Of a stretch of 64,000 nucleotides of DNA, positions 44,497 through 53,157 are shown in pieces (positions within the stretch are counted from its first letter, which is position 1; every line of letters begins with the position of its first letter). The stretch lies in contig JAMLHK010000017.1 of the NCBI GenBank assembly GCA_023957155.1, forward strand, positions 1 through 64,000. The letters are read 5' to 3'. Origin of the DNA: Chitinophagaceae bacterium (GTDB taxonomy: Bacteria; Bacteroidota; Bacteroidia; Chitinophagales; Chitinophagaceae). A program made the translations under genes and the position numbers. The notes beneath the pieces are model-generated. The model was not told where the DNA came from. It was given only the letters and a program-made list of their open reading frames with translations, and did not search any database.

Positions 44497-44823
44497 ATGG
44501 GAGCAACCAAGGCAGATCATTTTACAAACAAACAAAATCAAATAGCTATAATCGCAAAGGCATTGGGGCATCCGGCAAGAGTTGCCATTATAGAGTATCT
44601 GTTAAAAGCGAATGAATGTATTTGTAGCGATATAGTAAACGAATTGCCATTGGCGCAACCAACTGTTTCACAGCATTTGAAAGAACTTAAAAATGCAGGA
44701 CTGATAAAAGGTAGCATTGAAGGCAATGCAATTTGTTATTGCATTGATGAAAAAGCGTTCAATGTACTGAAAGAATATTTTGCAAAAATTATTTTGACTG
44801 TAACTGATAAAAAATGCTGTTAA
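44497..44823 (+). CDS. arsR: ArsR family metalloregulator
   Basis: A 108-residue winged-helix repressor. Pattern: ALGHPARVAIIEYLLKANECICSDIVNELPLAQPTVSQHLKELKNAGLIKGSIEGNAICYCID. The Cys pair ECICSD at the helix that normally carries ELCVCDL suggests As(III)/Sb(III) sensing. A 16-bp palindrome lies before its start. It is first in the arsR-arsM-arsC set and should repress it in the absence of arsenite. Confidence 0.9.
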   Translation: MGATKADHFTNKQNQIAIIAKALGHPARVAIIEYLLKANECICSDIVNELPLAQPTVSQHLKELKNAGLIKGSIEGNAICYCIDEKAFNVLKEYFAKIILTVTDKKCC

Positions 44824-44871
44824 GCGTTTTTTATTTTTCATAATTGGAATAAAACAAAACAATTAAATAAA

Positions 44872-45711
44872 ATGAATACAGATAAAGAAATCAAAGAAAT
44901 GATAAAGCAGAAGTACAGCGAAATTGCTTTACAAAACAAAGAAATCAATCAATCATCCTGCTGCGGTTCGGGCTGTTGCTCAACAGAGGTGTATAACATT
45001 ATGAGCGATGATTACAGCACTTTAGATGGGTACAATCCAGATGCAGATTTGGGCTTGGGCTGCGGGCTACCGACACAATTTGCAAAAATAAAAAAGGGCG
45101 ACACCGTAATTGATTTGGGAAGCGGTGCCGGTAACGACTGCTTTATTGCGAGAAACGAAACAGGTGAAGATGGCAGAGTTATCGGTATTGATTTTACGCC
45201 TGCAATGATTGACAAAGCAAAAGCCAACGCCCAACAATTAGGGTTTGCAAATGTTGAGTTCAGGCAGGGTGATATTGAAAATATCCCGGTTTCTTCAAAT
45301 GTTGCGGACGTAATTGTAAGTAATTGTGTTTTAAATCTTGTTCCCGACAAAGACAAAGTTTTCAAAGATATCTTTCGAGTGTTAAAACAAGGCGGCCACT
45401 TTAGTATTTCAGATGTTGTTTTAATTGGTAACCTTCCCGAAGCGCTACGTAAAGATGCTGAAATGTATGCGGGTTGCGTTGCGGGTGCAATTCAAAGAAA
45501 CGATTATTTGGAGCTCATAAAAACAAACGGATTTTCAAATATTACTATTCAAAAGGAAAAACCAATTAACGTTCCGGACGATATTTTGAAAAATTACCTG
45601 AACGAAGAAGAACTACAAAAATTCAAATCGGGCAGCACAGGAATTTTTAGTATTACCGTTTATGCAGAAAAATCAAAACCCTGCGGTTGTGGAACAGAAT
45701 GTTGCAGTTAA
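44872..45711 (+). CDS. arsM: Arsenite S-adenosylmethionine methyltransferase
   Basis: A 279-residue class I methyltransferase. The SAM site is DTVIDLGSGAGNDCFIAR and VIGIDFTPAMIDKAKANA. Cys residues at the positions used for As(III) binding are visible in LGLGCGLPT, VSNCVLNLVPD and MYAGCVAGAI. Both ends are Cys-rich (SSCCGSGCCST; KPCGCGTECCS), common in ArsM and thought to hold arsenic. It methylates arsenite to less retained, partly volatile species. It is 48 bases after arsR. Confidence 0.93.
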   Translation: MNTDKEIKEMIKQKYSEIALQNKEINQSSCCGSGCCSTEVYNIMSDDYSTLDGYNPDADLGLGCGLPTQFAKIKKGDTVIDLGSGAGNDCFIARNETGEDGRVIGIDFTPAMIDKAKANAQQLGFANVEFRQGDIENIPVSSNVADVIVSNCVLNLVPDKDKVFKDIFRVLKQGGHFSISDVVLIGNLPEALRKDAEMYAGCVAGAIQRNDYLELIKTNGFSNITIQKEKPINVPDDILKNYLNEEELQKFKSGSTGIFSITVYAEKSKPCGCGTECCS

Positions 45712-45839
45712 TCGGTTTTGGACAAAATATTGTAACCCAATTGTTATAGCTACTTCTGTAATTGTGTTGCAACTTATTTTTGGGCTTGGGCTTGATCCAA
45801 AATTTTGCATTATCAATATTTTTGTCTTTTTGTTTAAAT

Positions 45840-46259
45840 ATGACACATAAAAAAATATTAGTGCTTTGCACGGGCAACAGTTGCAGAAGCCAGATTGCAC
45901 AAGGTTATTTGCAATATTTTGCAGGCGACAAAGCGAAGGTTTATAGTGCAGGTGTGGAAACCCATGGCGTAAACCCCAAAGCCATTGCCACGATGCAAGA
46001 AGATGACATTGATATTTCAAATCACACTTCTAACAATATTGATGAATATCGCAACATTGCTTTTGACTTTGTCATTACAGTTTGCGACAACGCTAAGGAA
46101 CGCTGTCCTTTCTTTCCCTCAACTGCAAAAAAGTTTCATCAAAATTTTCCAGACCCGGCAAAAGCAACGGGCACTGGCGAAGAAGTTATGCAACAGTTTC
46201 GACAGGTACGGCAGCAAATAAAAGACTATTGTAAGCGGTTTGTAACGGAAAATTTGTAA
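45840..46259 (+). CDS. arsC: Arsenate reductase, low-molecular-weight phosphatase type
   Basis: A protein of 139 residues from ATG 45840, chosen because MTHKKILVLCTGNSCRSQIAQG starts directly with the P-loop strand (the frame stays open to 45762). The catalytic CX5R loop is CTGNSCR. Further residues FVITVCDNAKERCPFFP supply the Cys pair used by thioredoxin-coupled arsenate reductases, and FPDPAKATG the general acid Asp. It reduces arsenate to arsenite for ArsM. No ArsB or Acr3 pump is nearby. Confidence 0.92.
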   Translation: MTHKKILVLCTGNSCRSQIAQGYLQYFAGDKAKVYSAGVETHGVNPKAIATMQEDDIDISNHTSNNIDEYRNIAFDFVITVCDNAKERCPFFPSTAKKFHQNFPDPAKATGTGEEVMQQFRQVRQQIKDYCKRFVTENL

Positions 46260-46350
46260 CCTACTGCTTTCAAAAAAATAAATTGATCCCCGCAATTTCC
46301 TGGCACAAAATTTTGCTTTCTCTAAGTCCTGTAATTTTACCCTCCTTGCA

Positions 46351-47424
46351 TTAAACCGGGCTTACACCTCCCATATTATTTTTTTCTACGAAAATAGTTT
46401 GTGTAGGATAAGCAAAGTCTATTTTTTTATTTTCAAAAGACCTGTAAATGTTCAGCAGTATCTCCTGTTGCGTGTTCATATACTTATTGTAATCGGAGGA
46501 GAGTATATAATATACAAATTCAAAGTTCAGGCTGAAATCGCCCATGCTGGCAAAGTGTCCCCGGTCGTATATTACATCGTCTTTCTTTTCAATGATTTCT
46601 TTAACAAGCTGAGGTATGCTTTCCAGCGCATCTGCCGGGGTTTGATAGGTAACGCCGATACCGAACACTACCCTTCTTTTTTGCATGCGCTTGTAGTTGT
46701 GCACACGGGAGTCCGTAAGGTCTTTATTGGAGCAGATAAGCTGCTCCCCGGATAATGTTCTCAGCCGCGTGGTTTTTATACCGATATATTCCACCACACC
46801 CATTTTGTCGTCAATAATGATAAAGTCGCCGATCTCAAAAGGTCTGTCGAACAGGATAACAAAATAGCTGAAAAGGTCGCCCAGAATGGTTTGTGCTGCC
46901 AGCGCAATAGCAATACCTCCAATACCAAGCCCGGCAATAATTGAGGTTACATCGTACCCGAGATTGCTCAGCAGGAACACAATACCCAGTATCCATACAG
47001 CCACCTTAACAATTACCAGCAATCCCCTGGCCTGCTTTTGTTTCAGGTCGCCATCTTCCTGCTTTTTTAAAATGCTTAACACAAAGTATTGTATTACTTT
47101 AGTGATAAGCTGCAGCACATAAAAGGTTACGATAAGCAGTAATGCAATGCGGATAATATTGCCGACCTTCTCCGGAAAATCAAGATTATGGAGCAGCAGG
47201 TATATTACCAGGAAATAGGAAATGGGTATAACGGTTTTTTCAATGGCGGCTACTATAAGATCATCTATTGAGGTTGCGGTTTTGAGCGACCACCTTTTAA
47301 GCCATTGTAACGCAATTCTTTTAAAAATCTTGATCAATATAAACCCCAGCACAATACCTCCAAATGTAATTGCCCAGGAACGTAATGAGTTGCCTAAATA
47401 AATATTATCCCAAAAATCATTCAT
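46351..47424 (-). CDS. MscS family mechanosensitive ion channel
   Basis: A 357-residue small-conductance channel. Transmembrane helices lie in the first 180 residues, the pore-lining region near GIGGIAIALAAQTILGDLFSYFVILFDRPFEIGDFI is diagnostic, and the beta domain (GVVEYIGIKTTRLRTLSGEQLICSNKDLTDSRVHNY) and C-terminal domain follow. It releases solutes under hypo-osmotic stress. It is divergent from the UspA gene, with an 18-bp palindrome between them. Confidence 0.93.
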   Translation of the reverse strand: MNDFWDNIYLGNSLRSWAITFGGIVLGFILIKIFKRIALQWLKRWSLKTATSIDDLIVAAIEKTVIPISYFLVIYLLLHNLDFPEKVGNIIRIALLLIVTFYVLQLITKVIQYFVLSILKKQEDGDLKQKQARGLLVIVKVAVWILGIVFLLSNLGYDVTSIIAGLGIGGIAIALAAQTILGDLFSYFVILFDRPFEIGDFIIIDDKMGVVEYIGIKTTRLRTLSGEQLICSNKDLTDSRVHNYKRMQKRRVVFGIGVTYQTPADALESIPQLVKEIIEKKDDVIYDRGHFASMGDFSLNFEFVYYILSSDYNKYMNTQQEILLNIYRSFENKKIDFAYPTQTIFVEKNNMGGVSPV

Positions 47425-47593
47425 AACGTTTGGTTTTTGAATGTTAATAAATAATAGTGAAATACTTCCAGCAATGTAGTATCCTGCAGCGTTTCTGAAG
47501 AGATTATGATAAACTCCTGAATAATGAACAGGCAGGAAGAATAGTTAGCGCTTAATGCATTTGCTAAAACGGCATGCTATATTTTACTCGGTG

Positions 47594-47611
47594 TGTATTA
47601 CTTGTAATACA
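47594..47611. promoter_or_regulatory. 18-bp perfect palindrome between mscS and uspA genes
   Basis: TGTATTACTTGTAATACA is a perfect inverted repeat in the 320-bp divergent region (47425-47744). It lies about 130 bases before the likely UspA start and 170 before the MscS start, so it could serve either. Nothing else is recognised in the region. Confidence 0.55.
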
Positions 47612-47744
47612 GAAACAGCAAAGTTAATTAAAACATCGCACTTTTGCTGTTTTTGAACGCAGATATCTCGTATTATGAATGCGTATGTTTACAAAAAATA
47701 TAATTTTGAACGTATATCGCATTGCAGCGTTAAATCATTTCCAG

Positions 47745-48560
47745 ATGAAAAAATATCATATCCGTAAAATAGCCATTGCCACAAACTTTACACCGGAAGC
47801 CCACCATGCACTGCAATATGCCGTGTTACTTGCCAAAAGGTATAATGCCAGCCTGGACATTATACATGCGGTTTCCCCGGCAGAATCAAAAAATAAAAAA
47901 GCAATATTTGTAAGTGCAGCTTATGAAAAGCTGAAAGAACAAAAAGCAGAAATACTTTCTAATCATGAGCTGGAAATAAAGCTATTTGCCAGGGTGGGTG
48001 AAGCAGAGGTGTTCCTGCATAAATATTGCATTGAAAATAAAACAGACCTTTTAATCATCGGGGTGCAGACGGGGGTGAAAAAGTATTTTGCTGCTACTAA
48101 GGCCTATAAGATCATTATGAAAGTTGAATGCCCTGTGCTATCTGTCCCCGTAAGCTTTAAACAGCATCATTTTCATAGTATTTTGTTTCCCGTAAGGGAT
48201 GTTGCCGGTGTGGAAAATAAAATTTTATATACAAAACCATTTATTGACAAAGAAGGGGCAGCGCTTTATATTGTGAATTTTGGTAAGATAGATACAGGAA
48301 AGATCAATGAAATTACCGGCATAGCGAAAAGCCAGGGGGTTGAATTTAACGTGAAGGATCTGCAGGATACCGCTAAAAAAAATATTCCTGCACAAGTGAT
48401 CGCTGCCGCCAAAGAGAATGGAAACGATCTTATTGTTATCAATGCCACATCAGAAAAAGAGTGGTACGATATATTTGGAGAAAACTATACGGAGTATATA
48501 CTTAAAGAATCTGATATAGCCGTTGTATCCATAACCCATTTATTTGAGTCCCAAAGCTGA
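47745..48560 (+). CDS. Universal stress protein (two UspA domains)
   Basis: A protein of 271 residues from ATG 47745, where the usual UspA start lies (MKKYHIRKIAIATNFTPEAHHALQYAVLLAKRY); the frame is open to 47679. Domain 1 at about 1-140 has LLIIGVQTGVKKYFAATKAYKIIMKVECPVLSVP; domain 2 at about 148-270 has LIVINATSEKEWYDIFGENYTEYILKESDIAVVSI. Glycines of the ATP-binding G-x2-G-x9-G(S/T) motif are not complete. It converges on the DUF389 gene of the ion-transport cluster. Confidence 0.88.
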   Translation: MKKYHIRKIAIATNFTPEAHHALQYAVLLAKRYNASLDIIHAVSPAESKNKKAIFVSAAYEKLKEQKAEILSNHELEIKLFARVGEAEVFLHKYCIENKTDLLIIGVQTGVKKYFAATKAYKIIMKVECPVLSVPVSFKQHHFHSILFPVRDVAGVENKILYTKPFIDKEGAALYIVNFGKIDTGKINEITGIAKSQGVEFNVKDLQDTAKKNIPAQVIAAAKENGNDLIVINATSEKEWYDIFGENYTEYILKESDIAVVSITHLFESQS

Positions 48561-48604
48561 TCATCGCGGCTAATTGTAGTCGCTTAAAAAGCAGCAGGTC
48601 TATT

Positions 48605-49891
48605 TTACCGCCTGATCAAAACTATATTTTTTGTTTTCAGCCTTTCTGCCAGCCAGGGCTTCAGCTTTTCTTCTTCAACATCTTCTGGAGCGCCATAAAG
48701 CAGTATACATTGTATCTGAACGCTGTCTGTGTTCGGGAATTGCTCGATTTTGCCCAGCGATATATTTTTTATGGCAGGAAAAAGAATATTTAATTCTTTG
48801 GTCAGCGTAGGATCATCCAGTTTGTACTTGTTTAATTCGCTTTTCAGGTTATTGATCGCAATATCTTTTTCGGAAAGCACATTTTCTTTTTTGTTGATCT
48901 CGTTTAATATCTCGGTCTTTAAATCTTCATCGTTTTGCCTGAATGTAAGCTCCGTATTGGCTGCACCCATATTGGAAAGTATCCGGTTATACGTCTCAAT
49001 CTCTTTTTCGCTCAGCTTCCGGTTCAGTAAAGCAAGCTCTACCTTTTTGGGATTGCTTTTGTAATCAATTTTTTTGTAGATAACCATATTGCCATTGCTC
49101 ACAAATTCCGTATTGATAAACTGCTCTACCGTTTTGGTATATTTTTTTTCATTCCAGAGGGTGTACGCCAGGTAAAAGCTTGGGATGATCATGATAAATA
49201 TCAGGGAAGTGATCCCTATTCTGATCTGCCTGCTATACCGTATGCTTTTAAAGCTTGCCGCCGGGTATTTCAGGTATTTCACCACGAAGAAAGTAGCGAT
49301 ACATATAAAGAAGCAATTGATGGTATATAAATAAAATGCCCCGGCAAAGTAAGGAAAGTTAAAGGTGGCAATGCCATAACCTGCTGTACACAGAGGAGGC
49401 ATTAATGCAGTAGCGATAGCCACGCCCGGGATCGGGTTTCCTTTTTCAACCCGGGTTACGGCAATTACGCCTACCAGTCCTCCAAAAAAAGCAATGAGCA
49501 CATCGTAAATATTGGGTGAAGTCCTGGCTAATATCTCTGATTGTACATCTTTAAACGGGCTGAAGTAAAAGTACAAAGCAGATACCAGCAAACTTACCCC
49601 GGTAGCGATAACAAGGTTTTTCATGGACTTCTTCAACAGCGGGAAGTCATAAGTGCCCAATGCAAAACCGGCGCCTACGATTGGCCCCATCAGCGGGGAA
49701 ATGAGCATCGCCCCGATGATAACAGCCGTGGAATTTACATTCAGCCCAATGGAGGCAATGATAATGGCGCAGGCCAATATCCAAAGATTAGAGCCGCGGA
49801 AAGAAATGTTGTTAAACACATTTTCCAGCACTTTCTTTTTATCTTCCTCCCCGTTGTGTAAGTTTATGAACTCAACTATTTTACTGCTCAT
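48605..49891 (-). CDS. DUF389 (TIGR00341-like) membrane protein
   Basis: A 428-residue protein with a hydrophobic domain at about 30-240 of the DUF389 type (SSTAVIIGAMLISPLMGPIVGAGFALGTYD; GGLVGVIAVTR; NPIPGVAIATALMPPLCTAGYGIA). The C-terminal half is soluble and helical, ending RLKTKNIVLIRR. The family is widespread but poorly characterised; it may be a transporter. It is 15 bases after the K+ channel gene in the nhaA-channel-DUF389 operon. Confidence 0.9.
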   Translation of the reverse strand: MSSKIVEFINLHNGEEDKKKVLENVFNNISFRGSNLWILACAIIIASIGLNVNSTAVIIGAMLISPLMGPIVGAGFALGTYDFPLLKKSMKNLVIATGVSLLVSALYFYFSPFKDVQSEILARTSPNIYDVLIAFFGGLVGVIAVTRVEKGNPIPGVAIATALMPPLCTAGYGIATFNFPYFAGAFYLYTINCFFICIATFFVVKYLKYPAASFKSIRYSRQIRIGITSLIFIMIIPSFYLAYTLWNEKKYTKTVEQFINTEFVSNGNMVIYKKIDYKSNPKKVELALLNRKLSEKEIETYNRILSNMGAANTELTFRQNDEDLKTEILNEINKKENVLSEKDIAINNLKSELNKYKLDDPTLTKELNILFPAIKNISLGKIEQFPNTDSVQIQCILLYGAPEDVEEEKLKPWLAERLKTKNIVLIRR

Positions 49892-49906
49892 ATTGGTGTT
49901 ACAATA

Positions 49907-50791
49907 TTAAATATGTAAAGAATGCCCGCAGTGATAACAATATTCAGCGTCATCCCTATGTCCTTCCCTATTGCAGTGAGCACATACCATTCCATTTAAA
50001 CTGCCATGTTGTGCCGGAGGTATATCTTGTGGACGTTCAACCGTTGCCTTAGTGAGTTGCCTTGCAATTTCAACACCCACAATACCGGTAGGAACAGCAA
50101 TGATGCCATACCCTGTAACCATCAGCACCATTGATAAAAACTGCCCTATGGGGGTTACTGGTACCATATCTCCATACCCTACTGTAGTGAGTGTAACAAT
50201 GGTATAAAATACGCTTTTGGGAATGCTGGTAAAGCCGTTTCCCGGGCCTTCAATATAATACATCAGCGTTCCGATCAATATAGATATGATCATTACCGTA
50301 TACAGGAATACCACAACTTTGGCCCTGCTTGCCATCAGCGCTACTTTAAGCTTTGAAGATTCCTGCATAAACTCCATCAGCTTTAGCACCCGGAATAATC
50401 TGAGCAGTCTGAGTATCCTCAGGCTGCCGAATATATGACTGCCAGAAATAAAAATCGATAAAAACATTGGTAAAATAGAAAGCAGGTCTATTATACCGTA
50501 AAAGCTGAAAATATATTTTAGAGGTCTTTTGCTTACGAAGATCCGTAATGCATATTCCAACCCGAAAAGCACCATAAATATCCATTCAAGCAACATCAGC
50601 TCTTTGTGGAAGATCAGGTCAATGCCTTCCACGGTTTCCAGCATAATGGTAAACACACTCAGAAGGATAACGATCAGCAACCCAATATCAAACGCCTTTC
50701 CCGCAGGCGTATTTACACCATATATAATGATATAAACTTTTTGCCGGAACAGGTTAAGCCTGCTTTTGGCTTGTTGATGGTGCGTCTCCAT
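49907..50791 (-). CDS. Voltage-gated-type K+ channel with C-terminal zinc ribbon
   Basis: A 294-residue six-helix channel. The S4-like segment carries regular Arg (LRILRLLRLFRVLKL), and the selectivity filter is TLTTVGYGDMVPVTP, predicting K+ selectivity. After S6 (MVLMVTGYGIIAVPTGIVGVEIA) the C-terminal 35 residues hold C-x2-C-x11-C-x2-C (CAHC...CYHC), a zinc-ribbon-like module. It is transcribed between nhaA and the DUF389 gene with gaps of 24 and 15 bases. Confidence 0.92.
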   Translation of the reverse strand: METHHQQAKSRLNLFRQKVYIIIYGVNTPAGKAFDIGLLIVILLSVFTIMLETVEGIDLIFHKELMLLEWIFMVLFGLEYALRIFVSKRPLKYIFSFYGIIDLLSILPMFLSIFISGSHIFGSLRILRLLRLFRVLKLMEFMQESSKLKVALMASRAKVVVFLYTVMIISILIGTLMYYIEGPGNGFTSIPKSVFYTIVTLTTVGYGDMVPVTPIGQFLSMVLMVTGYGIIAVPTGIVGVEIARQLTKATVERPQDIPPAQHGSLNGMVCAHCNREGHRDDAEYCYHCGHSLHI

Positions 50792-50815
50792 TCGTATAGT
50801 ATATTTTTTCTGTTT

Positions 50816-52156
50816 TTAATTTTCACTACCGTTCTTACTCTGACTTTTCAGGATCATATATCCCAAAATACCGCCGATAATAGATGCAGCAAAGATGCCG
50901 ATCTTCGCTTGCACTTTATATACTTCGTGCGAAAAAGCCAGTTGCGTAACAAATAACGACATAGTGAATCCTATTGCACCTAATAGCCCAAGCCCCAAAA
51001 GGCTTTTTAAATTCATTCCTTTGGGAAAGGAAGCAATCCTGAGCTTCACACAGAGCCAGGTAAATAAAAATATCCCTACTGTTTTGCCAATTAAAAGACC
51101 CAGCGCAACACCCAACGCTACATTTGTACTGAAGATCTCTTTTATATCAATGTCCAATAAGGAAACACCTGCATTGGCCAAAGCAAAGATGGGAATGATA
51201 ATAAAAGTTACCATCGGGTGCATGGAGTGTTCCAGTATTTGTAATGGGGGAATAGCTTTATCGGTATTGCTTTTCACTTCATCGAGAATATGCAACTGCT
51301 CATTGGTGAGGGTTGGTATCTTGCTGTTGGAATCCGCCTCTTGAAACCGGTCAAGATAATTTTTGATCTTCCGGATATAATCATCCTCGCTTAGCTTCAC
51401 ATTGGCAGGAATGGTAAAGGCAGCCAGGACGGCCGCAATAGTGGCATGAACGCCCGATAACAGGAACGCCGTCCAGACACCGCCGATACCGAAAATGGCG
51501 TAAAAAAGAATACTCCTTATACCAGCTTTATTGCCTAAATACATGATCACAAGGAACCCGAATCCAAGCAGCAGGTTCGATACCGAAATATCTGACGTGT
51601 AAAAAAAGGCGATCACCAAAACAGCTCCTAGATCATCTACAATGGCTAAAGCGGTAAGAAATACTTTTAAAGCCAGGGGAACTCTTTTACCCAGCAAATA
51701 CAATACCCCCAGGGCAAAAGCAATATCTGTAGCCATCGGGATGCCCCAGCCATGCTGCACTTCGCCGGAAGGATTAAAAGCAACATAGATAGCGGCGGGC
51801 ACGAGCATACCGCCTATGGCAGCCGCAATGGGCAGCAACGCTTTCCTGGGGTTTGACAATTCCCCGGCTACTATTTCCCGTTTTAACTCGAGCCCCACCA
51901 CAAAAAAGAAAACAGCCATCAGCCCATCGTTGATCCAATGGTGCAGGTCATATTCCAGGTAGGTTTTCCCGTCCCATTGAAAGCCGAACCTGTGCTCCAA
52001 AAAATGGTGGTAATCGTGCGCCCACGGAGAGTTGGCTAAAATCAATGCAACAATCACACTGATGCCCAGTACAAGTCCGCCGGACTTCTCATTCTGGATG
52101 AATTTTTGAATGGGATATACAACTTTGTCAATCTGGTACTTTTTTGAACGGCTCAT
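50816..52156 (-). CDS. nhaA: Na+/H+ antiporter NhaA
   Basis: A 446-residue NhaA. Signature segments: NDGLMAVFFFVVGLELKREIVAGELS, PMATDIAFALGVLYLLGKRVP, ALAIVDDLGAVLVIAFFYT with the paired Asp of the ion site, SGVHATIAAVLAAFTIPA, and GKTVGIFLFTWLCVKL. It exchanges Na+ (or Li+) out for H+ in. First gene of the minus-strand operon with the K+ channel and DUF389 protein. Confidence 0.95.
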   Translation of the reverse strand: MSRSKKYQIDKVVYPIQKFIQNEKSGGLVLGISVIVALILANSPWAHDYHHFLEHRFGFQWDGKTYLEYDLHHWINDGLMAVFFFVVGLELKREIVAGELSNPRKALLPIAAAIGGMLVPAAIYVAFNPSGEVQHGWGIPMATDIAFALGVLYLLGKRVPLALKVFLTALAIVDDLGAVLVIAFFYTSDISVSNLLLGFGFLVIMYLGNKAGIRSILFYAIFGIGGVWTAFLLSGVHATIAAVLAAFTIPANVKLSEDDYIRKIKNYLDRFQEADSNSKIPTLTNEQLHILDEVKSNTDKAIPPLQILEHSMHPMVTFIIIPIFALANAGVSLLDIDIKEIFSTNVALGVALGLLIGKTVGIFLFTWLCVKLRIASFPKGMNLKSLLGLGLLGAIGFTMSLFVTQLAFSHEVYKVQAKIGIFAASIIGGILGYMILKSQSKNGSEN

Positions 52157-52538
52157 GCTTATGATCGGTGTATAAATACGAAATGGACAAAGGTAATCTT
52201 TAAAAAAATTTTATGCCCTCCAAATTGTGGTTGCTAAAAATGACCTTCATAGCCAGCTTTACAATTTTCTTTATTCTAATAGCTATAAAATAAATGCTGC
52301 AGCATAAAAAGTAACTCGGATTGTTGCTTTGGATGCTATGCTGATGGCGCATGCCCAAAAACCTTATTTATGTCATCTCCACCATTGTCGTTTGTCATAT
52401 TGTTTCATATAGCGTATGTTTATTTTTGCTTTTGAAGCTGTAGTATTAACCCGCAGAATATATTATTTACCCGGCAGAGTAATGAAAGCGGTATTTTTAT
52501 ACCTTTGCAAAAAATTACAGCTCGTAAGTATTATTTGC
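52157..52538. promoter_or_regulatory. Divergent region with TACCTTTG promoter-like element
   Basis: About 380 bases between nhaA and the copper module. TACCTTTG at 52500-52507 matches the Bacteroidetes -7 element TAnnTTTG; no clear TTG -33 is present at the right distance. If used, transcription would start near 52,513, which argues that translation of the first Cys-motif protein begins downstream of that point. Confidence 0.5.
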
Positions 52539-52931
52539 TTGAAACAGTTATCTAAAATAGCGAGTGTTTTTGTAATGTTGATTATGCTTTTGAGCATAAT
52601 GAAAACCTCTATTCTTTATACTGTTTATGAGTATGACAAAGCCTTCTTTATTGAATTGTTCTGCGTCAACAAGGATCGCCCTCAATTAAAATGTAATGGT
52701 CATTGCAAATTGGCTCAAATGCAGAAGGAAGAAAATGAAAAAAGCGCAGGCAATATCCTGAAGCAATTACAGTCTGAAACCGTTTACTTTTCTCCTGTAT
52801 CAATGCCTTTGATAGATAACGACCGCTCTTTGGTGACCGGCAAAGCACAGCTTCCAGCCTACCACAATCAACTGTATTCCTTCCTGTTTACTGCTAAGCT
52901 GATAAAGCCACCGGCAACATTACTCGGTTAG
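52539..52931 (+). CDS. Small membrane protein with C-x9-C-x3-C motif (copy 1)
   Basis: The frame is open from 52416, but a TACCTTTG promoter element at 52500 and alignment with its paralogue suggest a start near TTG 52539 or ATG 52575. That gives about 130 residues: one N-terminal membrane helix (KIASVFVMLIMLLSIMKTSIL) and then FCVNKDRPQLKCNGHCKLAQM, which is C-x9-C-x3-C with conserved Asn-Lys, Pro, Leu and Gly. The rest is periplasm-like and variable. A second copy lies after the TonB receptor gene (56076). It is probably a membrane-anchored metal (copper) binding protein; inferred from motif and neighbours. Confidence 0.75.
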   Translation: MKQLSKIASVFVMLIMLLSIMKTSILYTVYEYDKAFFIELFCVNKDRPQLKCNGHCKLAQMQKEENEKSAGNILKQLQSETVYFSPVSMPLIDNDRSLVTGKAQLPAYHNQLYSFLFTAKLIKPPATLLG

Positions 52932-53157
52932 CAATACAGCTAATATCATCTTGTTTTTAAGCGGTGAAAACTTTTGTGCACTATAGTGTGTAAGGGTTGC
53001 CTTGCATGCATGATCAACATATTCATATATGCTGATGACGCTGTTTTCTTTCTGCTTACCAGTTTTCCTGTATATAATTTGATATGGCTAAGGAGCGCCT
53101 GCGCGCTTGCAGTGACCTGCTGCCTGTCAGTTATTTTTCACCAGACTTTCGTCAATA

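Noticed and set aside
45662-45850. Open frame of 62 codons between arsM and arsC with one hydrophobic stretch
   Set aside because: It overlaps the arsM end in another frame, has no ribosome site and matches no Ars transporter; treated as chance.
52416-52538. Longer start (ATG 52416 or 52482) for the first Cys-motif protein
   Set aside because: A TACCTTTG promoter-like element at 52500 lies inside this part and the paralogue at 56076 has no such N-terminal extension, so a start near 52539 is more likely.
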